From CAZLRH01 sp964562015 (GTDB lineage: Bacteria; Verrucomicrobiota; Verrucomicrobiia; Opitutales; JABDGR01), in the NCBI GenBank assembly GCA_964562015.1, contig CAZLRH010000001.1, positions 1 through 64,000 on the forward strand: 64,000 nt of DNA, written 5' to 3'. How positions within the stretch are numbered: position 1 is the stretch's first letter; each line of letters opens with the position of its first letter. The notes below the pieces were generated by a model. It searched no databases, was not told where the DNA came from, and saw nothing but the letters and a program-made list of their open reading frames with translations. The position numbers were made by a program, and so were the translations under genes. Below, one piece after another: positions 25,504-35,100 of this stretch.

Positions 25504-26622
25504 ATGAATATCCACGTCTCCCGTTTCCTCGTTGGTCTCCCTTGCGGTCTTCTCGTTCTCGCCGCGTCCGCCGCGCGTGGCGCCGATGCGCCCGCCGCCA
25601 GCACGACCAAACCCGCTGCCCCGGCTGTGGCGACCGCCGCGGCGCCCGGCTCTGGCCCGTATCACGCGCTGAAAACGATTCCGGTCGGCGGCGAAGGCAG
25701 CTTTGACTATTTGACGGCGGATCCCGCGGCGCATCGTCTTTACGTGTCGCACGGCAATGTCGTCATGGTGTTGGACACGGAAAAGGAAGCGGTCGTCGGG
25801 CAGATCGACGACACCGTGGGCGTGCACGGCATTGCCATCGCCCCGAAGTTGAACCGCGGCTACACCAGCAACGGCGGCGCGAACGAGGTCAGCGTGGTGG
25901 ATCTGGCGACTTTGAAGACGCTTTCGAAAGTCGGCACGGGCCGCAACCCGGATGCCATCCTTTTTGAGCCGAGCCAGAACGAAGTCTGGGCGTTCAACCA
26001 TAGCGGCCAGTCCACCACGGTCTTTGCGGCGGACACCGGCAAAGTGGTCGCCACCGTGCCGCTCAACGGCGCGGTCGAAACCGGCGTGGCGGATTCCGAG
26101 GCGCACCGGGTTTATATCAATTTGGAGGACAAGAATGAAGTCGCGGTCGTGGACATGAAGACGCACGACGTGGTCGCGCGCTGGCCCATCGCCCCCGGCG
26201 AAGGCGGCACGGGCCTCGCGATTGACGTGGCTCACCATCTCATTTTTGTCGGCTGTGGCGGCAACGCGAAAATCGTCGCGCTGGACACGACCACCGGCAA
26301 GGTCGTCGCCAACGTGCCGGCGGGCACGGGCATCGACGCCGCGGCGTTCGATCCTGCTTCGGGCCTGGTCTTCGCGTCGGCCGGCGACGGCACTGTCACC
26401 ATTGCGCATGAAGATGCGCCGGACAAATTGACCGTGGTCCAAAATCTCAAGACCGAGCCGCGCGCCAAGACCATGGCGCTCGACCCGGTGACGCACAAAA
26501 TTTATCTCTCCACCGCGACCTATCCGGCGGCAGCGGCGGGCGCGCGCGGCCGTCCGGCGGCGGTGCCCGGCAGTTTCCATGTGCTGGTTTATGGCACGGA
26601 GGCCGCCGACAAAAAGCCTTAA
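25504..26622 (+). CDS. Exported YncE-like (YVTN) beta-propeller protein
   Basis: This is a 372-residue protein from the ATG at 25504 (MNIHVSRFLVGLPCGLLVLAA), with a signal peptide cleaved near ARGA-DAPAA. An Ala/Thr-rich spacer follows, then about seven blades with repeats of the type HRLYVSHGNVVMVLDTEKEAVVG and NEVAVVDMKTHDVVARWP, typical of the YVTN/40-residue family. Members bind DNA, metals or partners in the periplasm and are not enzymes as a rule. It is followed by a two-component system on the same strand after 85 bases. Function not established. Confidence 0.82.
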   Translation: MNIHVSRFLVGLPCGLLVLAASAARGADAPAASTTKPAAPAVATAAAPGSGPYHALKTIPVGGEGSFDYLTADPAAHRLYVSHGNVVMVLDTEKEAVVGQIDDTVGVHGIAIAPKLNRGYTSNGGANEVSVVDLATLKTLSKVGTGRNPDAILFEPSQNEVWAFNHSGQSTTVFAADTGKVVATVPLNGAVETGVADSEAHRVYINLEDKNEVAVVDMKTHDVVARWPIAPGEGGTGLAIDVAHHLIFVGCGGNAKIVALDTTTGKVVANVPAGTGIDAAAFDPASGLVFASAGDGTVTIAHEDAPDKLTVVQNLKTEPRAKTMALDPVTHKIYLSTATYPAAAAGARGRPAAVPGSFHVLVYGTEAADKKP

Positions 26623-26707
26623 GCTTCCGGCGCGAAAGATTGATAACGCGCGGCGGATAATTTAGGGTGGCCAGACCGCGGCGGCCAGCCGGCCCGGTCC
26701 CTTCGTC

Positions 26708-27400
26708 ATGCGTGTACTCCTCGTAGAAGATTCGGTGCGGTTGCAACGCAGCCTGGGCACGGCCCTGCGCAAATCCGGCTATGCGGTGGACGTGGCGGCC
26801 GACGGCGAAGCCGGCCTGTGGCAGGCGCAATCGAACGACTTCGACGTGATCATCCTCGACTTGATGCTCCCCAAGCGGGATGGGCTCTCGGTGCTAGCTG
26901 AGTTGCGTCGGCAGGGCAAATCCACGCATGTGCTCCTGCTCACGGCCCGCGACACCGTGGCCGACCGCGTGCAGGGCCTGCAAACGGGGGCGGATGATTA
27001 CCTCGTCAAGCCCTTCGCGCTGGAAGAACTGCTGGCGCGCGTGCAGGCGCTGTGCCGGCGCGCTTACGGCTCGAAGCAAAGCCGCGTCGCCATCGCCGAT
27101 CTGGAAATCGACACTCTCGCCCGCACAGCCCGGCGGGCCGGCCAGGCCATCGTGCTCACCGCCCGCGAATATCATTTGCTGGAGTATCTCGCGCGGCGCC
27201 GCGGCCAGGTTGTCTCGCGCAGCGAAATTGAGGAACATATTTACGACGACCAGGTGGACCCCATGAGCAACGTGGTGGATTCCGCCATTTGCAGCCTGCG
27301 CAAAAAACTCGGCGCCGCCAGCGACGCGCCGCTCATCCGCACCCGCCGCGGCCTCGGCTATGTCCTCGAGGAAGTCCCGGCGGCCGCGCCCGTCGCATGA
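26708..27400 (+). CDS. OmpR-family response regulator
   Basis: This is a 230-residue regulator. The receiver domain (1-115) has the acidic pocket in VLLVEDS, phospho-acceptor Asp51 in IILDLMLPK, Thr79 in LLLTARD and Lys101 in YLVKPF. The C-terminal winged helix (about 125-222) has LTAREYHLLEYLARRRGQVVSR and the RTRRGLGYVLE wing of the OmpR/PhoB class. Its TGA overlaps the ATG of the sensor kinase gene (ATGA). In sequence style it is close to the CusR/PcoR/QseB group, and it lies upstream of an RND efflux operon, so control of that operon by metals or other toxic compounds is a fair inference. Confidence 0.93.
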   Translation: MRVLLVEDSVRLQRSLGTALRKSGYAVDVAADGEAGLWQAQSNDFDVIILDLMLPKRDGLSVLAELRRQGKSTHVLLLTARDTVADRVQGLQTGADDYLVKPFALEELLARVQALCRRAYGSKQSRVAIADLEIDTLARTARRAGQAIVLTAREYHLLEYLARRRGQVVSRSEIEEHIYDDQVDPMSNVVDSAICSLRKKLGAASDAPLIRTRRGLGYVLEEVPAAAPVA

Positions 27401-28794
27401 ATTCCATCCGCCGCCAACTGACCCGCGAATTGCTCGGCGTGTTTCTCTTCCTCCTGGGCGGCGGCCTGGTGGCCATTTATTTTGCCGCGCGCGACGAGCT
27501 GATCGAGCAATTCAACGATGCCCTGCGCGCGAAGGCCCTCGCCATCAGCGCGCTGACTGAAGTGGAAGGCGGGCGCGTCACGGTGCGGCTCACCGACAGT
27601 TTTCTGCGCGGATTTCAGGAGGAAAATTCCCAGGATTTTTTTGAATTGTGGAGTGACGAGGGCAAGCCGATTTTGCGCTCGGCCTCCTTGCGCGGCGCGG
27701 ATTTGCCGGTGCGCACCGGCACTTTTGACCGTCCGCGGTTTTGGAATTTTGAATTGGTGGACGGGCATCCGGGCCGGGCCATCGGCGTCGTCTTTCAGCC
27801 CAAGGGCGACCACGAAAACCGCCGCGTGCCGGCCACCGCCGGGCTGCGGCTGGTCGTCGCCAGCGATCGGGAAAATCTGGACGAAGCGTTGCACGAACTG
27901 CTGGGCATCGGCCTGGCGTGCAGCGCGCTGCTGGTGGCGTCAACCCTGTGGGTGATTCCGCGCGTGCTGCACCGGGGGTTGCAGCCGTTGCACCGCCTCG
28001 GCGAGCAAGCCGCGCAAATCAACGCCGAATCACTGACCGCGCGGTTTCCCGCCGACACCCTGCCGCCGGAATTGCAGCCAATTTGCGCGCGGCTCAACGA
28101 ACTTCTCGCGCGTCTGGAACTCTCCTTCGAACGCGAACGCCGTTTCAGCGCCGACCTCGCGCATGAATTGCGCACCCCGCTGGCGGAATTGCGCAGTCTC
28201 GCGGAATGCGCCCTCAAATGGCCCGACACGCGCGAGGCCACCACCGACCGCGAGACTCTCGCCATCGCCACGCAGATGGAAGCCATCGTCACCAACCTGC
28301 TCGCTCTCGCGCGCGGCGAGCGCGGCCAACTGGCGTGCCATAACGAATCCGTGGCCCTGGCCACGCTGGCGCAGGAAGCGTGGCGCCCCTTCGCGCACCG
28401 CGCGGCGGAACGGCAGCTCAGAATTAATTTTGCGCTCGCTCCCGCCATGGCGGTGGCCGACCCCGCGCTCCTGCGTTCAATTTTGGGCAACCTCTTTGAC
28501 AACGCGGTGGACTACACGCCGGCGGGCGGCGAAATTGCCGTAACCACGCAGGGCGACGCCGCGGGAGTGACACTGCAGATTGCAAATGCCACCGAAAATC
28601 TGGAAGCGGTGGATCTTCCAAACCTATTCGATCGTTTCTGGCGCAAAGAGGCCGCTCGTACCGGCGGCCAACACGTCGGCCTCGGTTTGTCGCTGGCGCG
28701 CGTGTTTGCGGCGGCGATGGGATGGAAACTTTCAGCGGCCTTGGACGACCGGCACCGCCTGGTGTTCACCCTGGCCGGACCCGCCGTGGTCTAA
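27397..28794 (+). CDS. Sensor histidine kinase paired with the OmpR-type regulator
   Basis: This is a 465-residue membrane kinase. Span 1 is residues 11-30, a periplasmic sensor domain covers 31-165, and span 2 is about 168-188. HAMP follows (LQPLHRLGEQAAQIN, 195-245), then the dimerisation domain with phospho-acceptor His256 in FSADLAHELRTPL. The ATPase domain carries LGNLFDNAVDYTPAGG (N box) and HVGLGLSLARVFAAAMG (G box). The order and length fit the CusS/QseC group. The periplasmic domain shows no obvious metal-binding cluster. Its 3' end may be overlapped by a small antisense ORF at 28732-28941. Confidence 0.93.
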   Translation: MNSIRRQLTRELLGVFLFLLGGGLVAIYFAARDELIEQFNDALRAKALAISALTEVEGGRVTVRLTDSFLRGFQEENSQDFFELWSDEGKPILRSASLRGADLPVRTGTFDRPRFWNFELVDGHPGRAIGVVFQPKGDHENRRVPATAGLRLVVASDRENLDEALHELLGIGLACSALLVASTLWVIPRVLHRGLQPLHRLGEQAAQINAESLTARFPADTLPPELQPICARLNELLARLELSFERERRFSADLAHELRTPLAELRSLAECALKWPDTREATTDRETLAIATQMEAIVTNLLALARGERGQLACHNESVALATLAQEAWRPFAHRAAERQLRINFALAPAMAVADPALLRSILGNLFDNAVDYTPAGGEIAVTTQGDAAGVTLQIANATENLEAVDLPNLFDRFWRKEAARTGGQHVGLGLSLARVFAAAMGWKLSAALDDRHRLVFTLAGPAVV

Positions 28795-28941
28795 AGCGGA
28801 CGGCCGCAACTCCCGTTGCAGGAGCTGCCGCACTCGAGCCGTCACCGCCGCCATCTCGGATTGCTGGGCCAGCACGAGCATGACCGCCAGGCCCAGCAAT
28901 GCAGCCAGGGCCAGCCAAGTCCGCTTGGATTTCTTTTTCAC
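28732..28941 (-). CDS. Possible small single-span membrane protein
   Basis: From a GTG at 28941 the minus strand encodes about 69 residues: VKKKSKRTWLALAALLGLAVMLVLAQQ, a basic start plus one membrane span, then a basic helix. It follows the PepSY gene by 28 bases and would be read from the same transcript. Its last 63 bases lie antisense to the kinase 3' end. No strong ribosome site is visible, so this is tentative. Confidence 0.35.
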   Translation of the reverse strand: MKKKSKRTWLALAALLGLAVMLVLAQQSEMAAVTARVRQLLQRELRPSALDHGGSGQGEHQAVPVVQGR

Positions 28942-28969
28942 GGGGCGATGAAAATCCGTCCGCTCTCCC

Positions 28970-29380
28970 TCACTTGCCGGCGCCGTGGGCCGCAGGGGCG
29001 CTGGCAGCGGGCTTGTCCTCATCCTCCGCTTCTTCTTTGTCCGTGGCCAGGACCTTGCCGTTGCCGGCGTCAATTTCCACCTCGGTGACCGCCTTGTCGG
29101 CCCCAACCACCTGGAATGAGTACTGCAAATTTCCGTCTTCGATTTCAAGTTCGCCCGCAATGATGCTGCCGGGAACAGCCGCCACGGCCGCTTTGGCGGC
29201 GTCGGCAAAGGAGATTTTAGTCAACGCCGGAAGATCGGCGGGTTTCAATTTGCCTGCGGGTCGGATGGAGCCAATGGGGGCAGGAGCCGCGGCCGCGGCG
29301 GCGAAAAGTTGCAGGGCCAGCGCGCTCACCGCCAGCACAGTCAGGCCGGTCGTCAAAAACACGGGTAGTGATTTTTTCAT
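28970..29380 (-). CDS. Exported PepSY-domain protein
   Basis: This is a 136-residue protein starting MKKSLPVFLTTGLTVLAVSA with a signal peptide ending near AAAAAPAP. A single PepSY domain follows: ALTKISFADAAKAAVAAVPG, then IEDGNLQYSFQVVGADKAVTEVEIDAGNGKVL. The C-terminal tail is acidic (EEAEDEDK). PepSY proteins are periplasmic and are often encoded beside two-component systems and metal transporters. Here it lies between the sensor kinase and the efflux operon on the opposite strand, facing away from the TolC gene, so the ~240 bases between them hold divergent promoters. Confidence 0.83.
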   Translation of the reverse strand: MKKSLPVFLTTGLTVLAVSALALQLFAAAAAAPAPIGSIRPAGKLKPADLPALTKISFADAAKAAVAAVPGSIIAGELEIEDGNLQYSFQVVGADKAVTEVEIDAGNGKVLATDKEEAEDEDKPAASAPAAHGAGK

Positions 29381-29617
29381 AATTAAAGGGGTTGGTGATT
29401 ATTAGCCCGGTCCATCCAATCGAGGCGGACGGATCCATGGGCGCAGGTTAGCACGGTGCCCATTACCGGGAGGTTATCCGCGAAAAATACTTTATTTTAT
29501 TCCCTTTAAGGGGGCGGCAGAATCGTCATCATCTTCCGGTAATCTTGATTTGATTAGGATGACCGGCTTTGCCAGCGTCCACCCCGCGTCTGCTCCATCC
29601 CCTGCCCCGCCACTCGA

Positions 29618-31105
29618 ATGCAAAGCGCCTCGGCCGGCCGACCGTGCCCCCACCCGGTGATTCGCCGCCGCCGTCGGGGTATTCGGCGCGCGCTGCGTGG
29701 CGGCCTTGGGCTCGCCTCGGCGGTTCTCCTTTTGAGCGGTTGCCAGCATTTTCAGGACAAGCCGGTCAAACCCGCCGAAACAGCAGGAGATTTGGTCCAT
29801 CGTTCCCTCGCCGCGCCGGAACTGCGTGACTTTCTGGTCAAGAACCTGCACCACGATTTTCCCCAATGGCCGCCACCGGCCTGGGATTTCGAAACGCTGA
29901 ACTGGGTCGCCTTCTATTATAATCCCACGCTCGATGTCGCCCGCACCCAGTGGGAGGTGGCGCGCGGCACCATCGTCACGGCGGGAGAAAGCCCGAATCC
30001 CACGGTCACAGTTTCACCGGGTTACGATTTCAATTCCGGCACCGCCAAATCGCCATGGTTTCCCAGCGTGAGTTTTGATTTGCCGATTGAGACCGCGGGC
30101 AAGCGCGAGAAACGCTTGCTCGTGAGCAACTGGAACGCCGAATCCGCCCGGCTGAATGTCTATGCCACGGCCTGGCAGGTGCGCAGCCAGTTGCGGCAGG
30201 CGCTGATTGATTATGGCGCAGCCGACCGCCGGGTCCACGCCTTGCGCGAGTTATCGACCGCCCAAAAGCATGTGCTCGATTTGCTCGTGCAGCGACTCAA
30301 TGCCGGGGCCGTCGCCACCGACGAAATTTCCACCACCCGGATTGCGTTGGTGAAGGCCGAGGCCGAGGCCGGCGACGCCGAACAGCAATTGGCGATGGCG
30401 AGAAGCGCGCTCGCGCAGGCCCTGGGCGTGCCCGTCAGCGCGCTCGCCGACCAGCAGCTTAGCGACGCCGGCGTGGCCACGGGCCAAGTCCTTTCCCCGC
30501 AAGAACTTTACGCCGCACGGCAGTTGTCGCTCGAAAATCGCGCCGACATTCTTTCGGCCCTTGCTACCTATCAAGCCAGTCAGGCGACCCTCCAACTGGA
30601 AATTGCGAAGCAGTGGCCCGACGTGCACGTCGGCAGCGGCTATCTGTATGATCTCGGTGAAAACAAATGGGACCTGACCATTGGCGTCGAATTGCCGGTC
30701 ATCAACATGAACGAAGGGCCCATTGCCGAAGCCACTGCCAGCCGCCGCGCCGCCGCGGCCCAGCTCATCGCCCTCCAGGCGCGCGTCATCGGAGAAATCG
30801 ACACCGCCGCCGCCGCCGCCGCCGCGGCCAATGCCACCGTCGCCAGCCTGCGCCAAGTGAGCGGGGAACTGCAGCAACACCTCGACCGGATGCGGGCCCA
30901 GCTCGACGCCGGCGAAGCCGACCAGCTCGATTACCAGACCTCCGTGCTCGACCTCAACACCGGGGCCGTCGCGCTGATTGAGGCCCAGGCCCGCGCCGCC
31001 ACCGCGACGGGGCAGTTGGAAGACGCTTTTCAGGTTCCCTTTGCCGACTTGGCGCCGCTGGAAATCGCCGCGCACGCCCTCACCTCCTCTGCTCCCTCGC
31101 CATGA
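29618..31105 (+). CDS. TolC/CusC-type outer-membrane efflux lipoprotein
   Basis: This is a 495-residue protein. After an Arg-rich start, the signal LGLASAVLLLSGC ends in a lipobox Cys (about residue 42), so it is an outer-membrane lipoprotein. Two outer-membrane-factor repeats are visible, each with long helices (NPTLDVARTQWEVARG, RADILSALATYQASQATLQL) and the VSFDLPIETAGKREKR beta-strand segment. Its stop overlaps the start of the adaptor gene (ATGA). It forms the outer channel of the tripartite RND pump encoded downstream. The ATG at 29618 gives a long n-region; a downstream start cannot be excluded. Confidence 0.88.
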   Translation: MQSASAGRPCPHPVIRRRRRGIRRALRGGLGLASAVLLLSGCQHFQDKPVKPAETAGDLVHRSLAAPELRDFLVKNLHHDFPQWPPPAWDFETLNWVAFYYNPTLDVARTQWEVARGTIVTAGESPNPTVTVSPGYDFNSGTAKSPWFPSVSFDLPIETAGKREKRLLVSNWNAESARLNVYATAWQVRSQLRQALIDYGAADRRVHALRELSTAQKHVLDLLVQRLNAGAVATDEISTTRIALVKAEAEAGDAEQQLAMARSALAQALGVPVSALADQQLSDAGVATGQVLSPQELYAARQLSLENRADILSALATYQASQATLQLEIAKQWPDVHVGSGYLYDLGENKWDLTIGVELPVINMNEGPIAEATASRRAAAAQLIALQARVIGEIDTAAAAAAAANATVASLRQVSGELQQHLDRMRAQLDAGEADQLDYQTSVLDLNTGAVALIEAQARAATATGQLEDAFQVPFADLAPLEIAAHALTSSAPSP

Positions 31106-32088
31106 AAAACATCTTGATTGCCATACTCTGCAGCCTGCTGGTCGGCGCTGGAGCAACCGTGCTGGTCATGCGCCATTTTCAGGCCGCACCGGAGGCCGCC
31201 GCCGACGCCGCAAAGGCGGACGCCGCCGCGCCCGACGACGACGATGATGACGGCGGCCTGACCCTGACCAAAGAAGAACAAGCCACGGCCGGAGTCGCGA
31301 CCGCTCAGCCGGAACCTTACGAATACAAACTCGAACTGAAAGCCTTCGGCCACGTGCTCGATGGTTCGTCCCTCGCCGCCGGGCTCACCGACATCGAGGC
31401 CGCCCGCGCCGCGCTCGATGCTTCGGCGAAGGAATATGAACGCGTGAAAATGCTAAAAGCTTCTGACAATGCCTCGGCCAAAGCCCTTGAAACGGCCGAA
31501 GCCGCCAAACGCCACGATCAGTCCGTGCTCGACGCCGCCGAGGGCAAATTGCTCTCGACCTGGGGCAAGGCCCTAGCGGGCCGGGAAGATTTGGCGGAAT
31601 TGGCGCAGGCCGTGTTGAAGCAGGACGCCGCGCTCGCGCGCGTGGATTTGTTTGCGGGCGATGTCCCGCCCACCGCCCCCTTGCATTTCCAAGTACACTC
31701 ACTGACGGGTAATGATACTTTTCAAGACGCGCAATTTATCGGGCCCGCTCCAACCACAGATCCCCAGGCACAGGGAGCGGCCTACCTCGTGCTGCTGCCG
31801 GCGCCGGTGCCGCCGCCGGGCGCAGCGCTGCTCGCACGCGTGACCGGAGCTGAAGCCCCCGAGGCGGGCATGCGAGTGCCGCGCTCGGCACTCGTGCTGA
31901 ACGACGGCGCGCCGTTCGTGTATCTGCAAACCGGCGACGAAGGCTTCGACCGCCGCAAAGTCGATCTCGGTCCGCCCATTGCGGACGGTGTCTTCGTGCC
32001 CAACGGGCTGACGCCGAAAGACCGCGTCGTCGTCAAAGGCGCGCAACAGCTTTTGTCCAAGGAACTCAGCAAAGCCAACGGCGGATAA
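31102..32088 (+). CDS. RND efflux periplasmic adaptor protein (CzcB/CusB-like)
   Basis: This is a 328-residue protein with an N-terminal signal or anchor (NILIAILCSLLVGAGATVLV) and an acidic patch of consecutive Asp residues (PDDDDDDGG, about 50-58) that could bind cations. Then come LTLTKEEQATAGVATA, an alpha-hairpin rich in Ala (IEAARAALDASAKEYERVKML) and C-terminal beta-barrel/membrane-proximal parts (RVPRSALVLNDGAPFVYLQ, DRVVVKGAQQLLSKEL). It is shorter than typical CzcB, and the lipoyl half-motifs are hard to see. It links the inner-membrane pump to the TolC-type protein. ATGA overlap with the gene before, 48 bases to the pump gene. Confidence 0.85.
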   Translation: MKNILIAILCSLLVGAGATVLVMRHFQAAPEAAADAAKADAAAPDDDDDDGGLTLTKEEQATAGVATAQPEPYEYKLELKAFGHVLDGSSLAAGLTDIEAARAALDASAKEYERVKMLKASDNASAKALETAEAAKRHDQSVLDAAEGKLLSTWGKALAGREDLAELAQAVLKQDAALARVDLFAGDVPPTAPLHFQVHSLTGNDTFQDAQFIGPAPTTDPQAQGAAYLVLLPAPVPPPGAALLARVTGAEAPEAGMRVPRSALVLNDGAPFVYLQTGDEGFDRRKVDLGPPIADGVFVPNGLTPKDRVVVKGAQQLLSKELSKANGG

Positions 32089-32136
32089 GCCGCCCTTCCC
32101 ACCCGCCCTTTTTCACCCCTGCCACTTTTTCCGGCG

Positions 32137-35100
32137 ATGCTCAAAGCCTTGGTCAGTTTTTCGCTTCGCTACCGCGGCATCGTCGCGCTGCTGGCCTACT
32201 TGCTCATGGCCTACGGCGTCTACGTGGCGTGGAACGCCAAGCTCGATGTTTTCCCGGATTTCGTGCCGCCCGAAGTGACGATTCAAACGGAAGCGCCCGG
32301 CCTCAGCGCCGAACAAGTGGAAACCCTGGTCACTCGTCCCGTCGAATCCGCGGTCAACGGCATGGGCAGCCAGGAATCACTGCGCTCGGAATCCATTCAG
32401 GGCCTGTCCGTCATCACGGTGGTATTCACAGAAGGCACGCCCATCCTGCCGGCCCGCCAGCAGCTCGCGGAAAAGCTGGGTGAAATCGCCGGCACTCTCC
32501 CTGCGGGCGTGCGCGCGCCCACGATGTCGCCGCTGACCTCCGCCACGATGGACTTGCTGAAAATCGGCCTGGTCAGCGACAAACTTTCGCCGATGGAGTT
32601 GCGCACGTTTGCCGATTGGACGCTCAAGCCGCGACTGCTCTCCGTCTCCGGCGTGGCCCACTGCAACATGTTCGGCGGCGAAGTGCGGCAATGGCAGATT
32701 GAAGTTCATCCGGACTTGCTGGTGGCACACGATCTCTCGATGTCCGACGTGCTGGCCGCCGCGCGCGCCTCCAGCGGGGTGATGGGCGCGGGCTTTATCG
32801 AGAATGACAACCAGCGCGTAACGATCCAGACGGACGGGCAAATGATCAGCACCGACCAACTGGCCAACGTGGTGGTCGCGGTCAGCCCCGGCGGCGTGCC
32901 CATCCGCCTCAGAGATGTGGCGACCGTGAAGGAAGGCGCCCAGCCCAAATTTGGCGACTCCCTCATCATGGGCCGGCCGGGTGTGCTGATGACCATGACG
33001 AGCCAATACGGCGCCAACACGATGGAAGTGACGAAAGCGCTCGAAGCCGCGCTCGAGGATATGCAGCCGGTGTTCGACCGCGCGGGCATCAAGCTTTATG
33101 ACCGCCTGCATCGTCCGGCGACGTTCATCGAGGTATCGCTGGCGAACATCGAACACTCGCTCAAACTCGGCGCGATTCTCGTTTCCGTCGTGCTCTTTTT
33201 GTTCCTGGCCCGCATCCGCACGGCGTTTATTTCGCTTACCGCCATCCCGTTGTCGCTGCTGACCGCCATCATCTTGATGGACCATTTTGGGGTGAGCCTG
33301 AACACCATCACGCTCGGCGGCCTGGCCATTTCCATCGGCTCGGTGGTGGACGACGCCATCGTCGTCGTGGAAAATATTTTGCGGCGGCTGCGGGAAAATC
33401 AGGCGCTGGCCCAGCCGCGCGCCGTGCTCCCGGTCATTCTCGACGCCACGCTGGAAGTTCGCAGCGCGGTGGTCTACGCGACCATCATCATCGCGATGGT
33501 GTTCGTGCCGGTGTTGACGCTGACGGGCCTGCAAGGCAGCTTCTTCGCGCCACTGGCCTTGAGCAATATTCTCGCCATCATGGCCTCGCTGCTCGTGGCC
33601 ATGACGGTTACACCCGCGCTGACGTTTCTCTTTTTCTCCAAGGGCGCGGACTCCGCCCATGCACCGTGGGTGCAGCGCATCTTGCGCGACGGCTATGTGG
33701 TGGTGCTCGGGTGGATTGCGCGCTGGCCGCGCCTGATTATCGCCGCCGTGGTGGTGTTTTGCGTGCTCGGCTTCTCGCGCCTCCATTATCTCGGCGGTGA
33801 GTTGCTGCCGGAGTTTCGCGAGGGCCACTTTGTGCTCAGCGACGTTTCCACGACGCCGGGCACGTCCCTCCCGGAAATGCTCCGCATCGGCAAGGAAATT
33901 TCGGACGAGTTGATGAAGAACGAGCACATCGCGACGGTCGAGCAACAGGTGGGCCGCGCCGAGCAAGGCGAGGACACATGGGGGCCGAATATTTCGGAGT
34001 TCCATGTGGAACTGAAACCCAACCTCCCCGCCGAGGTGGATGCCAAGGTGGGCGACGAAATCCGCGCCACGCTGGAAAAAATTCCCGGCATCCAGTTTGA
34101 GGTGCTCACCTTTTTGGGCGACCGCATCGGCGAGACCATCGGCGGCGAAACCGCGCCGGTCGTGGTCAATATTTTCGGCGACGATCTCGATGTGCTCGAT
34201 GCCAAGGCGCAGGAAGTTTCCAAAGTGCTCAAAGACCTCGGCGCGGAGGATGTCATCGTCAAGGCCCCGCCGGGCTCGCCGGTACTTAGCGTCCGCTTGC
34301 GCGGCGACCGCTTGACGGACCTCGGCTTCCGGCCCGTCGAAGTTCTGGAAGCCATGCAAACCGCGTATGAGGGCACTGTCGTTTCGCAGGTTTATCAGGG
34401 CAGCCAAGTCTCCGATGTCGCGGTGATTTTGGATGAAAAGACGCGGCAGGAGCCGGCGAATGTCGGCTCCCTGCTCTTGCGCAGCGCGACCGGCCAGGTC
34501 GTTCCGCTGCGCGAATTGGCGGAAATCAAATACACCAGCGGCCGCTCCTCGATTCTGCACGACGGCGCGCGCCGCCGCCAGACAGTTACTTGCGGGCCGG
34601 GCGACAGCGATGTGGTTTCCTTTGTGGACGAGGCGAAAAAGGCCATCGCCGATAAAGTCGTCATGCCGCCGGGCGTATATGTCGAATTTGGCGGCGCCGC
34701 CGAAGCCACGGCCAAAGCCAGCCGGGAATTGTTGATCCATTCCGGCATCGCGCTCATCGCCATCCTGATGATCCTTTATGTCGTACTCGGGAATTGGCAG
34801 AATCTTTTCCTCGTCCTGCTCAATCTGCCCTTTGCCCTGGTGGGCGGCGTGCTGGCGGTTTATTTCAGCAACGTCATCGGCGGCGCGGGCGCGGGTGGTT
34901 TGTCCATGGGTGCGCTCGTCGGCTTTGTCACGCTGTTTGGCATCACCACGCGTAACACCATCATGCTGCTGTCACACTACGAGCACCTGGTCAAAGAGGA
35001 AGGCCAGCCTTGGAATGCGGCGACAGTACTGCGCGGCGCCAGTGAGCGGCTCATCCCGATTTTGATGACGGCCTTGGTGACGGCGCTGGGGCTCCTCCCT

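Noticed and set aside
32377..34740. 787-residue minus-strand frame opposite the RND pump gene
   Set aside because: High-GC shadow frame, rich in His/Arg/Gly without hydrophobic pattern; the pump on the plus strand is certain.
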